Assembly (NCBI GenBank): GCA_001577635.1
Contig: LSBP01000029.1
Location: forward strand, 1-42,013
DNA from: Halomonadaceae bacterium T82-2
Lineage (GTDB): Bacteria; Pseudomonadota; Gammaproteobacteria; Pseudomonadales; Halomonadaceae
Reading direction: 5' to 3'
Length of the DNA: 42,013 nt
The position numbers and the translations under genes were made by a program. Numbering within the stretch: the stretch's first letter is position 1; each line of letters begins with the position of its first letter. The notes under the pieces were generated by a model, which saw only the letters and a program-made list of their open reading frames with translations, ran no database searches and was not told the DNA's origin. This document shows positions 7,778 through 16,826 of the stretch, piece by piece.

Positions 7778-9949
7778 GTGCATTATCCCCTGCGTCTCAA
7801 GCTGGGCGGCGTGGCAGCGCTGTTGTGTTTCGTCACCGCGCTGGGTGTGGTCAGTCTGATCTTCTGGCGTCAGGGCAGCCTGGTGCCGACGGTCGGCAGC
7901 GATGCCGCCTGGGTCGCCTCCAAGCTTGACCGTGACACGGTGGAGCTGCGCAGTCAGGTGCTGCGCAGCCGGCCGAGCAGCAGGGCGGACCTGACGGCGC
8001 TGCGGCGGGCCTTCGACCTGCTCTACAGCCGTTCGCGATTGCTCATCGACGGGCAGAGCGCCGAGCTGATGCACACGATACCGGCGGTCAACCGGCGTAT
8101 CGGCCCGATTCTTGCGAAGGTGGCCGCCCTCGATGACGCCCTGCGCGGGCTGGATCGACTGACACCCGCGGCCATCGAGCAGCTGCAGGGGCGTTTTCAG
8201 TCCCTGAGTACGGATACCCAGCGTCTGGTCATGGCGATCAATGCCTATCTCGCGCAGACCCGGTCGCAGGCGCGGGAAACCATGTTCCAGCTTTATGCCC
8301 TGCTGCTCGCGCTGATCGTGCTGATGAGCCTGGCCACGCTGGTGGTGGTGCGTTTTCTGTTTCAGGAGGCGCGGGACAACGCCGCCTCCCGGCGCCGCCT
8401 GGAGAAGCTGAGTCGGGAGCTCGAGGCGACGGCGGTGCGTGCCGAGTCGGCGAGCCGGGCCAAGTCGGACTTCCTGGCCGTGGTCAGCCACGAGATCCGA
8501 ACCCCGCTCAACGGGGTGCTCGGCATGAGCGCGTTGTTGCTGGATCGCCTGCAGGAACCGCGCGCGCGCCATTATGCCCGAACCCTGCACGAAAGCGCCG
8601 AGATCCTGCTCAGCCTGATCAACGACATTCTCGACTTTTCGAAGATCGAGGCCGGTCATCTGGAGCTGGAGGTCGAGCCGTTTCACCTGCGCGGCTGCAT
8701 CGACAGCGTGATGAGGCTGTTCGCCCCTCGGACGCAGGGCACGGCCGTCACCCTGACACGGCGTCTCGATCCCGCGCTGCCCGAATACCTGAGCGGCGAC
8801 GCCGGCCGTCTGCGCCAGATTCTGCTAAACCTGCTTTCCAATGCCCTGAAGTTCACCGAGGCGGGACGTGTGACGCTGACGGTCGCGACCACGGCGGCTG
8901 GCCACATACGCTTCGAGGTCAGCGACACCGGGTGCGGGATTCCCGTCGATCGCCAGGCCTCGCTGTTCGAGCCCTTCCGCCAGGCCGACGCCTCGACGGC
9001 GCGGCGCTTCGGCGGCTCGGGGCTGGGGCTGGCGATCTGCAAGCGGCTGACGAGCGCCATGAATGGACGGATCGGCTGCACCAGCCGCGAAGGCGAGGGC
9101 AGCAGCTTCTGGGTCGAGCTGCCGTTGCCGACCGCCGACGCCGCTTCCCTGCCGTTGCCGTCCCGTGTGGCGTTTCCCGACGCCGCCCGGGCCGGATTCG
9201 CGGGGCGCGTGCTGGTGGCGGAAGACAACGCCGTCAACCGCCGGGTGGCGGTCGCCATGCTCGAGCGCTTCGGTCTGGAGGTGTCGATGGTCGAGGACGG
9301 CCGGGCCGCCGTGGCGCGGGCACGAGAGGAGGCCTTCGACCTGATCTTCATGGACATGCAGATGCCCGGCATTGACGGTATCGCCGCGACCCGGGCGATC
9401 CGCGAACGGGGCGGTGCACAGGCCGAGGTGCCGATCATCGCCATGACCGCGGGGGCGCTGGAGGGCGAGAAGTCGCGCGCCCTGGCGGCGGGCATGAACG
9501 GCTATCTGAGCAAGCCGGTGCTGCCGGAGCCCCTCGAGCGCCTGCTGCATCACTATCTGGGCGAGCGGGGCGAGACGTTGCGCGCGTTTCAGGCCGAGCT
9601 GGATGCCTCGCTGGACTCGCCGCTGGTCGACCGCGACGTGCTCCGGGAACTGCGCGACTCGCTGGGGCGGGAGGGCCTCGAGGAATTGATCGCGCTGTTC
9701 CGCGATCAGATCCCCGAGCGTCTGTCCCGGCTGGCGGCGGCCCAGGCGAATTCGGACGGCGCGGCGCTCGCCCATCAGGCGCATCTGCTCAAGGGCGAGG
9801 CGGCCGGGATCGGCCTCTATCGCGTCGCGACGCTATCCGGCGAGCTGGAGATCCAGGCCGGGCGGCTCACATCGTCGGCCCGCGAGGCGCGGCTGGAGAC
9901 GCTTCGCCACACCCTGGAAGAGACGCTGGCGGCGCTGGGCAGCGATTGA
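7778..9949 (+). CDS. Hybrid sensor histidine kinase with receiver and Hpt domains
   Basis: This inner-membrane phosphorelay kinase has 723 residues. Helix 1 covers ~11-32, a periplasmic domain ~33-167, and helix 2 ~169-190. A coiled linker leads to the HisKA domain with phospho-acceptor His238 in FLAVVSHEIRTPLNG. The ATPase domain has N, G1 (DTGCGIP) and G2 (GGSGLGLAI) boxes. A receiver domain has Asp526 in FMDMQMPGIDG, and a C-terminal Hpt domain has His669 in AHQAHLLKGEAAG. The GTG start at 7778 has CGGAGG five bases upstream. No DNA-binding response regulator is nearby, so the final target is elsewhere. The periplasmic domain is not one I recognise; the secreted molybdopterin-fold protein just upstream is the best candidate partner. 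Confidence 0.93.
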   Translation: MHYPLRLKLGGVAALLCFVTALGVVSLIFWRQGSLVPTVGSDAAWVASKLDRDTVELRSQVLRSRPSSRADLTALRRAFDLLYSRSRLLIDGQSAELMHTIPAVNRRIGPILAKVAALDDALRGLDRLTPAAIEQLQGRFQSLSTDTQRLVMAINAYLAQTRSQARETMFQLYALLLALIVLMSLATLVVVRFLFQEARDNAASRRRLEKLSRELEATAVRAESASRAKSDFLAVVSHEIRTPLNGVLGMSALLLDRLQEPRARHYARTLHESAEILLSLINDILDFSKIEAGHLELEVEPFHLRGCIDSVMRLFAPRTQGTAVTLTRRLDPALPEYLSGDAGRLRQILLNLLSNALKFTEAGRVTLTVATTAAGHIRFEVSDTGCGIPVDRQASLFEPFRQADASTARRFGGSGLGLAICKRLTSAMNGRIGCTSREGEGSSFWVELPLPTADAASLPLPSRVAFPDAARAGFAGRVLVAEDNAVNRRVAVAMLERFGLEVSMVEDGRAAVARAREEAFDLIFMDMQMPGIDGIAATRAIRERGGAQAEVPIIAMTAGALEGEKSRALAAGMNGYLSKPVLPEPLERLLHHYLGERGETLRAFQAELDASLDSPLVDRDVLRELRDSLGREGLEELIALFRDQIPERLSRLAAAQANSDGAALAHQAHLLKGEAAGIGLYRVATLSGELEIQAGRLTSSAREARLETLRHTLEETLAALGSD

Positions 9950-9958
9950 GCGGCGTCG

Positions 9959-11866
9959 TCAAAGAAAGCGCGTGTCGCGCCCGTCACTGCCGAGCTGGGC
10001 GATTTCGCGCGGGCGCCCGTCTGCGTCGAGGCGCACATGGCCGATACCCGCACCGTTCCACAGTCGCTCGCCGGTTCGGGCGCGTTCCGGCACCAGCGGG
10101 CGAACATGCATGCGTCGGCGCTTGGTGAAGAGGTTGAGCGGCGACCAGGGGGCGTAGAGCCAGCGGTTGAGGCGGTCGAAGGCGTCAAGCAGGGTATCGG
10201 GAAAGGTATTCTTCAGCCCGCTGCTGGTGACCTGCCAGATGCGCGGGCCGCGCTGGCGGTGGCGCAGTCGGACCTCGTAGGCGAAGGAGTAGTGCACGTC
10301 GCCGGAGAGGATCACGTAATGCCCCGGGGTACGCGAGTGACGGAAGATGTTGAGCATCACGCTGGCGGCGCCGCGATGCGCCATCCAGTTCTCGGCGTCC
10401 ACCAGCAACGGCTTGCCCAGCCAGGTGAAGACCCGCTGGACGCCCTCGATCAGCTTGACGCCGAAGATCGGTGCCGGCGACACCACGATCACGTTGGGCT
10501 CGTCGAGCAGCGTCTGCTGGAAGTCGCTGAGCGCTTCCCAGTCCATCAGTCCCGACGGGCGGTGTCGGGCGCGCTCGCTGCGCCAGCGTCGCGTGCGGGT
10601 ATCCAGCACCACCACTCGCGGCGTGGTGGGCAGGGTATAGTCCCAGCCCTCGAAGCGCAGCAGCTCGCGGATCAGGCCGTCCTGCCGGTCGGCCGGCAGC
10701 TCGCCGTCGACGACGGCGTCGAGCAGGTCGGCAAGCGAGCCGAGCGGCGCGTCGAGACGCTGCGGGGCGTTGCCCCAGCCCTGGCAGAGCAGGTAGCCGA
10801 GCAGAGCGTTGCCGATGATCCGCCGCGAGAAGGGATGGCCGTAGGCGGTCTCCTCCCAGGCGGCGGTCAGGTTCCAGTCATCGGTGACGTCATGGTCGTC
10901 GAAGATCATCAGTGTGGGCAGCTGGGCCATGACCCGGGCCACCTGCGGCAGCGTGGCGACGAAGTCGTCGATGGCTGCCGCTTCCCTGTCCCAGGTGGTC
11001 GCGTCTTCGGTACTCAGGGCCGGTTTCGACGTGGTGATCAACCGCCATGGCACCGGTGACCAGACCAGCAGGTACATGGCGAGTACCTCGGCGAAGGTGA
11101 TCAGATGATTCGAGGCGTTGGCGGTGGTGAAGATGGGTTTGCGTACGCCGCCGAAGAAGCGCTCGCGCAGGGCCTCGCTGGACTCGAACGCGGGCAGCAG
11201 ACGCTCGCGATGGTAGTAGGTGGCCGGATGGGCGAGCAGCTCGGCGCTGTCGTTGACCACAGCCCCCTCGAGGCGCTCGCCGTAGAGTCCGAGGCGCCGG
11301 GTCAGTTCGTGGATGGCGGCCAGCAGCGGGCCGCCGACGTCATCGGCGTAGATCTGGTCGCCGGTCAGCATGAGCAGGGCCGGACGGGCCTCGGCCGTGT
11401 CGCGATGCTCGGCGAACCAGCGGTCGGCACGGGCCAGGCCGTCGGCCGCCGGGTGGTGGGGGCGTCGGCAGGAACCGTGCAGGAGGTCGTCGCAGCGCGA
11501 GCGCAGCACGAAGTCGGGGTGTGTCTGGCCGGGGTAGAGCAGGTGCGGCGCCCATTCGGCAATGCCGCGTGACTCGCCGTCCTCGGCCAAGATGTGCAGG
11601 TCGTAGCCGATCGGCACATCCTCGGGCAGGGCATCGTCCAGCGTGACGTGGATGAGATGCACCCAGGCGTGATGGCCGACGCGCAGCCGACGACAGGCGG
11701 CGTCGAGGGGCAGGCGGCGGCTCTCGCCACCGTCCGGCGTCAGGAGCAGCTGCAGGTCGAGCGGCCGGGAAGCCACCAGCCACAGGGTCAGGTTGGTCGG
11801 CTCGGCCCGCCGCAGCAGCGGGCCGGCCAGCACTTCGGGCAGCGAGGGAGGCGGCGTGTCGGTCAT
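9959..11866 (-). CDS. PhoD-like metallophosphatase / alkaline phosphatase D family protein
   Basis: This protein of 635 residues belongs to the PhoD-like metallophosphatases. The visible metal-binding motifs are GSCRRP, LTGDQIYADDVGG, IFDDHDVTDDWN and LSGDVHYSFAYE, in the family order. VVVLDTRTRRWRSE lies between the last two. There is no signal peptide or Tat motif, unlike secreted PhoD enzymes, so it probably works in the cytoplasm. The substrate, a phosphodi- or monoester, is unknown. The stop is only 9 bases from that of the hybrid kinase, which converges on it, and no terminator fits between them, so the two messages may run into each other. Confidence 0.85.
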   Translation of the reverse strand: MTDTPPPSLPEVLAGPLLRRAEPTNLTLWLVASRPLDLQLLLTPDGGESRRLPLDAACRRLRVGHHAWVHLIHVTLDDALPEDVPIGYDLHILAEDGESRGIAEWAPHLLYPGQTHPDFVLRSRCDDLLHGSCRRPHHPAADGLARADRWFAEHRDTAEARPALLMLTGDQIYADDVGGPLLAAIHELTRRLGLYGERLEGAVVNDSAELLAHPATYYHRERLLPAFESSEALRERFFGGVRKPIFTTANASNHLITFAEVLAMYLLVWSPVPWRLITTSKPALSTEDATTWDREAAAIDDFVATLPQVARVMAQLPTLMIFDDHDVTDDWNLTAAWEETAYGHPFSRRIIGNALLGYLLCQGWGNAPQRLDAPLGSLADLLDAVVDGELPADRQDGLIRELLRFEGWDYTLPTTPRVVVLDTRTRRWRSERARHRPSGLMDWEALSDFQQTLLDEPNVIVVSPAPIFGVKLIEGVQRVFTWLGKPLLVDAENWMAHRGAASVMLNIFRHSRTPGHYVILSGDVHYSFAYEVRLRHRQRGPRIWQVTSSGLKNTFPDTLLDAFDRLNRWLYAPWSPLNLFTKRRRMHVRPLVPERARTGERLWNGAGIGHVRLDADGRPREIAQLGSDGRDTRFL

Positions 11867-11944
11867 CGGGTGCGTCGGGTCCTGCCGGGGGCGAAAACGC
11901 TCAGCTTAGCGAGCCCGGCCGCCACTGGCCATGGGCCCGGCGAC

Positions 11945-12607
11945 TTACTGTTTCGAGGTGCCCGGCGCGGCGGCGTCGGCCAGACACTGGCGCACTTCGG
12001 TGTCGCTGGTCTGGTCGAAGTGCCGATACCACTGGCCGACCGAGGAAAACATCTCGGGCGCGGCCAGGCACACCACCTCGTCGGCCGTGTCGCGCAGCAG
12101 TGCCAGGCTGTCGGGGGCGGCCACCGGCACGGCGACGACACAGCGCTTGGCGCCGAGCCGGTGTACCGCCTGAACGGCGGCGCGCATGGTCGCGCCGGTG
12201 GCGATGCCGTCATCGACCAGCACCACTGTGGTGGCGGCGAGGTCGGGATAGGCGCGGTCGCCGCGATAGGCCTGTTCACGTCGGGCCAGCTCGGCGCGCT
12301 CGCGCTCGATGACGGTATCCAGCGCCCGCGAGCCGATCCGCAGCCGGGTGACCAGCTCGTCATCGACGACCGTGACCCCGCCGCTGGCGATGGCGCCCAT
12401 GGCGAATTCCTCGTGGCCGGGCACGCCCAGCTTGCGCACGACCAGCACGTCCAGCGGCAGGTCGAGCGTGCGGGCGATCTCGGCGGCGACCGGCACGCCG
12501 CCGCGCGGCAGTCCGAGCACCACCGCCGGCGCTGTCACCCGGCCCGCCAGGTGGCTGGCAAGGCGTTCACCGGCGTCGCGACGATCCTCAAAGGGCAACT
12601 CGGTCAT
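11945..12607 (-). CDS. Phosphoribosyltransferase family protein
   Basis: This cytoplasmic protein of 220 residues has the type I phosphoribosyltransferase fold. The PRPP-binding loop is VVLVDDGIATGATMRAA, and VLGLPRGGVPVAAEIA near the N-terminus is typical of this stand-alone group. The group is often annotated only as phosphoribosyltransferase, and its substrate is not established. The ATG at 12607 is chosen over an in-frame ATG at 12676 because GAGGAA precedes it at the right distance. It is read in the same direction as cra, 78 bases behind it, so it could share transcripts with cra. Confidence 0.85.
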   Translation of the reverse strand: MTELPFEDRRDAGERLASHLAGRVTAPAVVLGLPRGGVPVAAEIARTLDLPLDVLVVRKLGVPGHEEFAMGAIASGGVTVVDDELVTRLRIGSRALDTVIERERAELARREQAYRGDRAYPDLAATTVVLVDDGIATGATMRAAVQAVHRLGAKRCVVAVPVAAPDSLALLRDTADEVVCLAAPEMFSSVGQWYRHFDQTSDTEVRQCLADAAAPGTSKQ

Positions 12608-12685
12608 GGCGGGGTTCCTCGGCAACGGGATTGGCTGGCTGTGTTCAGCGTGGCCAGTCTTGTGGGCCGGGGTCAATGTCCGGCG

Positions 12686-13699
12686 TCAACCGATCGTCGA
12701 GGGGGCGGGGCGTGGCGCCCGGCAACGCAGCGAGCGCTCCACGACCGTCACACCTGGCCGATAGTCGCCGCGCGCCGCGGCGATCGCGCGGGCCAGAGTC
12801 AGTTCGGCGATGCGGGCGTGATCCTGGGGCAGCGAGTTGACCGGTTGCGGCAGGAAGTCCAGCAGCCGATCATCGCCGAAGGTCGCCAGCCGCAGGGTAT
12901 CGGGCAGGCCGCCGCGTGCCAGCAGTACATCCAGGGCGCCGTCAAGCAGGGTGTAGGAGGCCGTGACCAGGGCATCCGGCATGCCGCGCTCCGCCAGCAG
13001 CCGTTCCATCAGCAGGGCGCCGTCGTGGCGGTCGTAGCGTGCCGCGGAGAGGATCCACGGCTCGGCCCCCGCGGCCGCCACGGCCTGCTCGAATCCCTGC
13101 CGGCGCTCCCGGGTCATCGACAGCTCGTCCACCGCGTCGAGCCAGGCGATGTGGTGCACATCGGCATCCAGCACCGAGCGGGTCAGCGTCTCGGCGGCGG
13201 CGACGTTGTTGCTCAGCACGCAGACGAAGCGCGCCGGATCGAGTGCCCGGTCGACGGCGATCACCGGCAGGCCGCCGGCCATCAGGTCGACGTAGAAGGG
13301 GTCTTCCGCCGCCAGACTGGTGGCAACGATCAGTGCCTGGCAGCGCTGGGCGCGCAGGGCGCGGGCCAGTTCGCGTTCGGTGGCGGGGTCGTCGTCGGAG
13401 CCGGCGATCAGCAGCTGGAAGCCCTGCTCGCGGGCGCCGCGCTCGAGCCGCTTGGCCAGCCGGGCGTAGCTGGCGTTTTCCAGATCGGGAATGATCAGGC
13501 CCAGGGTGTGGCTCTGGCCGCGGCGCAGGGCGGCGGCCTGGGCGTCGACCCGATACTGGTAGCGCTCGACGATGGCCATCACCCGCTCGACGGTGTCGCG
13601 GCTGATACGGCGCTCCTCGGCCTTGCCGTTGATCACATAGCTTGCGGTGGTGCGTGAGACGCCGGCCAGGCGGGCGATTTCGGCAAGGGTCATGGCCAT
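12686..13699 (-). CDS. cra: Catabolite repressor/activator Cra (FruR), LacI family
   Basis: This is a DNA-binding repressor whose effector in relatives is fructose 1-phosphate. The N-terminal helix-turn-helix (TLAEIARLAGVSRTTASYVINGKAEERRIS) closely matches E. coli Cra, and SHTLGLIIPDLENASYARLA opens the sugar-binding domain. The chain has about 337 residues. Three ATGs are possible at 13726, 13699 and 13693. The 13693 start aligns with the E. coli start; 13699 lies closest behind a GGAG, so it is chosen with limited certainty. The gene diverges from fruBKA, and two Cra-like operators lie between them, which fits repression of the fru operon and perhaps of cra itself. Confidence 0.93.
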   Translation of the reverse strand: MAMTLAEIARLAGVSRTTASYVINGKAEERRISRDTVERVMAIVERYQYRVDAQAAALRRGQSHTLGLIIPDLENASYARLAKRLERGAREQGFQLLIAGSDDDPATERELARALRAQRCQALIVATSLAAEDPFYVDLMAGGLPVIAVDRALDPARFVCVLSNNVAAAETLTRSVLDADVHHIAWLDAVDELSMTRERRQGFEQAVAAAGAEPWILSAARYDRHDGALLMERLLAERGMPDALVTASYTLLDGALDVLLARGGLPDTLRLATFGDDRLLDFLPQPVNSLPQDHARIAELTLARAIAAARGDYRPGVTVVERSLRCRAPRPAPSTIG

Positions 13700-13804
13700 C
13701 TCGTTGTTGTGGCTCCGGGTATGCATAGTGCGCCCATTCTACGAAGCGCGGGCCCTCCTGGGGCCCCTGCTAAGGTCGTAGGAATGGGTGCTTGATTAAT
13801 CGGG

Positions 13805-13818
13805 TGGATCGTTTCAGC
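13805..13818 (+). promoter_or_regulatory. Cra operator 1 (predicted)
   Basis: TGGATCGTTTCAGC matches the Cra consensus TGAAWCGWTTCAGC at 13 of 14 bases. It lies between cra and fruB, about 125 bases before the fruB start. Its centre is 33 bases from that of operator 2, roughly three turns of the helix. Confidence 0.75.
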
Positions 13819-13837
13819 ATTGCTTTCATGATTAAGG

Positions 13838-13851
13838 TGACACGATTCAGC
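13838..13851 (+). promoter_or_regulatory. Cra operator 2 (predicted)
   Basis: TGACACGATTCAGC matches the Cra consensus TGAAWCGWTTCAGC at 13 of 14 bases. It lies 92 bases before the fruB start and in phase with operator 1, so two Cra molecules could bind on one face of the DNA. Confidence 0.75.
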
Positions 13852-13943
13852 GAGGCAGGACAAGTCGAATTCACGGCGGCCCTGTCCCGTGTTCGAGGGC
13901 GGTACCGGGCCCATGGCCGTCGGCACCGCGAGGAGGCTTATCC

Positions 13944-16826
13944 ATGTTGACGCTTCAAACCGACGATGTCGTGCTCGGCTGCCGGGCCGCCGACTGGCGC
14001 GACGCCCTCGACCAGGCGGCACGCTCGCTGGTCGAGGCCGGCCGCGCGACCCCCGAGTACCGCGACGGTCTGCACGAGCGCGAGACCCAGTCGTCGACCT
14101 ATCTGGGCAACGCCATCGCCATACCCCATGGCACGCCGGCGAGCCGCGATCAGGTGCTGACCACCGGCGTGCGCGTGCTGCAATTCCCCGACGGGGTCGA
14201 GTGGCACGACGGCAACCGGGTCCACGTGCTGGTGACCATCGCCGCGCAGAGCGACGAGCACCTGGACATCCTGCGTGCGCTCACCCATGTGCTCGACCGT
14301 GACGGCGTGGCCGAGCGGCTGGCATCGGCCGCCAGTCGCGAGGCGGTGCTCGGCGAGTTGTCCAGGGCGCCGGTCAACGCCCGCGTGGACGCCGACACGC
14401 TGTGCCTGAACTTCCCCGCCCGGGACCGCTTCGAGCTGGCCCTGGCCGGGGCGGCGCGGTTGCGTCAGGTCGGCTGTGTCGACGGGGACTTCGTCGCGGC
14501 GGTCGTCGAGCAGGAGCCGGTAGCACTGGGCCAGGGCTTGTGGCTGGCCAGCAGCGACCGTGGCGTGCGCACGCCGGCGCTGTCGCTGGCCACGCCTGAG
14601 CAGGCCTTCACCGGTCCGCTGGGGCCGGTCAACGGCGTATTCTGCCTGGCCGGGCAGGGGGATGCGCATCGCGGTTTGCTGGAGCGCCTGGCCGGACTGC
14701 TCGATGCCGGTGACGGCGAGGCGCTGGCCGATGCCGATGTGGCGACCGTGCTGGCGCGGCTGGCTGGTGAGACCGCCAGCGCCGAGACCGCGCGGGTTCG
14801 GGTGCTCAACGCCCACGGCCTGCACGCGCGCCCGGCCAAGCAGCTGGTCCAGGTGGCTCGCGCCCAGAACCTGCCGATCAAGGTGCGCCTGCTCGAAGGC
14901 GCGGCCGAGTCGGTCTCGGCGGCGAGCCTGACCAAGGTGATCGGCCTCGGCGCCCGTCGCGGCCAGACGCTGGTGTTCTCCGCCGAGGGCGCGGGTGCCG
15001 CCGAGGCCCTGGCCGAGGTCGCCGCGGCGGTCCGCGACGGGCTGGGCGAGAAGGTCGAGCCGTTCGAGGAGCGTCGCGGTGTCGATGATGTCGAGCAGCC
15101 GAGCCGCACGGTCGAGCTCGAGCCGCTGCCGGCCGACACGCCGCATCCGGCGGTGGCCGCGTCACCGGGCCTGGCCATCGCGCCGGCCTTCGTGATGCGC
15201 CTGCCGCGTTTCGACTATCCGGAACGGGCGCGCGACCTGCAGGGCGAGCGGGCCGGCGATGCCACGACCCAGCGCGGGCGTCTCGAGCGGGCGATGCACG
15301 AGGCGATCGAGCAGCTCGAGGCGCTGATTCGTCAAGCCAAGGGCGGCGAGGTGGCCGAGATCCTGTCGATGCACGAGGAGATGCTCGACGACCCGGAGCT
15401 GCGCGAGGCCGCCCACGAGGGCATCGCCGACGGGCTCTCCGCCGAGGCGGCCTGGTGGCAGGCGGTGGATACCGCCGCACGTGCCCAGGAAGTGCTCGCC
15501 GATCGTCTGCTCGCCGAGCGCGCGGCCGACCTGCGCGACGTCGGTCGCCGCGTGCTGGGCATTCTCTGCGGTGCCGAGATGCCGACGCCGCCGGACTCGC
15601 CCTACATCCTGGTCACCGAGGATGTCGGCCCCTCCGACGTGGCGCGACTCGACACCAGCAAGGTGCGTGGGCTGCTGACCGTGCGCGGCGGCGCCACCTC
15701 GCACAGCGCGATCCTGGCGCGGGCGCTGGGCATCGCCGCCGTGGTCGGCGCCGGCGAGCGGGTGATGACGCTGGCCAACGGTACCGAGCTGATCCTCGAC
15801 GGTGAGCGCGGCCGGGTGATCCCCGCGCCGTCCACCGAGCGTCGCGACCGCGCCGAGCTGCGCCTCAAGGAGCGCGAGATCCGCGAGCGCGAGGCGCATG
15901 CCCAGCGTTTCGAGTCGGCACACACCCGGGACGGCCATCGCGTCGAGGTGGCCGCCAACCTGGGCAATACCGCCCACGCCGGCGACGCCGTCGAGCACGG
16001 TGCCGAGGGCGTCGGCCTGCTGCGTACCGAATTCGTGTTCATGGCCCACGCCGAGGCACCCGATCTCGAGACCCAGATCGGCGAGTACCGCCAGGCCATC
16101 GATGCTCTCGACGGCCGTCCGCTGGTGGCCCGGACCCTGGATGTGGGCGGCGACAAGCCGCTGCCCTACTGGCCGGTGCCGCAGGAGGACAACCCCTTCC
16201 TCGGCTTGCGCGGGCTGCGCCTGGCACTGACCCGGCCCGAGATTCTCGAGACCCAGCTGCGCGCGCTGTTGACCGCTGCCGGCGACAAGCCGCTGCGGAT
16301 CATGTTCCCCATGGTCAAGGACATCGCCGAGTTCCGTGCCGCCCGCGCCATCTTCGAGCGCGTCCAGGCCGAGGTGGGGGCGAGCGACGTGCAGCTCGGG
16401 GTGATGATCGAGATTCCGTCCTGCGCGCTGCTGGCGCCGAGCCTGGCCGAGGAGGTCGACTTCTTCTCGATCGGCACCAACGACCTGACCCAGTACACCC
16501 TGGCGATCGACCGTGGCCACGCCGAGCTTTCGGCGCAGTCCGACGGCCTGCATCCGGCGGTGCTGCGGCTGATCCAGATGACCGTCGACGCCGCGCATGC
16601 CCGGGGCAAGTGGGTCGGCGTGTGCGGCGAGCTGGGCAGCGACGCCCAGGCGATTCCGGTGCTGCTGGGGCTGAGCGTCGACGAGCTGTCGGTATCGATC
16701 CGTCAGGTGCCGATGGTCAAGGCCCGGCTGCGCGAACTGAGCCTCGACGAGGCCCGTCACCATGCCGAGACTGCGCTGGCCCAGCCCACCGCCGAGGCGG
16801 TGCGTGAAGCGCTGGAGGCACTCTGA
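13944..16826 (+). CDS. fruB: Fructose PTS multiphosphoryl transfer protein (EIIA-HPr-EI fusion)
   Basis: This cytoplasmic protein of 960 residues passes phosphate from phosphoenolpyruvate to FruA. The EIIA-Fru domain (residues ~1-145) carries His62 in AIAIPHGTPAS. A linker domain follows. HPr (~283-370) carries His294 in GLHARPAKQL. Enzyme I (~395-960) carries His587 in GGATSHSAILARALG and Cys894 in GVCGELGSD. All three phosphate-carrying histidines are present, so the chain can serve fructose without general EI and HPr, as in Pseudomonas. GAGGAGG lies 7 bases before the ATG. The stop overlaps the fruK start by one base (TGATG), which points to translational coupling. Cra operators lie upstream. 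Confidence 0.96.
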   Translation: MLTLQTDDVVLGCRAADWRDALDQAARSLVEAGRATPEYRDGLHERETQSSTYLGNAIAIPHGTPASRDQVLTTGVRVLQFPDGVEWHDGNRVHVLVTIAAQSDEHLDILRALTHVLDRDGVAERLASAASREAVLGELSRAPVNARVDADTLCLNFPARDRFELALAGAARLRQVGCVDGDFVAAVVEQEPVALGQGLWLASSDRGVRTPALSLATPEQAFTGPLGPVNGVFCLAGQGDAHRGLLERLAGLLDAGDGEALADADVATVLARLAGETASAETARVRVLNAHGLHARPAKQLVQVARAQNLPIKVRLLEGAAESVSAASLTKVIGLGARRGQTLVFSAEGAGAAEALAEVAAAVRDGLGEKVEPFEERRGVDDVEQPSRTVELEPLPADTPHPAVAASPGLAIAPAFVMRLPRFDYPERARDLQGERAGDATTQRGRLERAMHEAIEQLEALIRQAKGGEVAEILSMHEEMLDDPELREAAHEGIADGLSAEAAWWQAVDTAARAQEVLADRLLAERAADLRDVGRRVLGILCGAEMPTPPDSPYILVTEDVGPSDVARLDTSKVRGLLTVRGGATSHSAILARALGIAAVVGAGERVMTLANGTELILDGERGRVIPAPSTERRDRAELRLKEREIREREAHAQRFESAHTRDGHRVEVAANLGNTAHAGDAVEHGAEGVGLLRTEFVFMAHAEAPDLETQIGEYRQAIDALDGRPLVARTLDVGGDKPLPYWPVPQEDNPFLGLRGLRLALTRPEILETQLRALLTAAGDKPLRIMFPMVKDIAEFRAARAIFERVQAEVGASDVQLGVMIEIPSCALLAPSLAEEVDFFSIGTNDLTQYTLAIDRGHAELSAQSDGLHPAVLRLIQMTVDAAHARGKWVGVCGELGSDAQAIPVLLGLSVDELSVSIRQVPMVKARLRELSLDEARHHAETALAQPTAEAVREALEAL

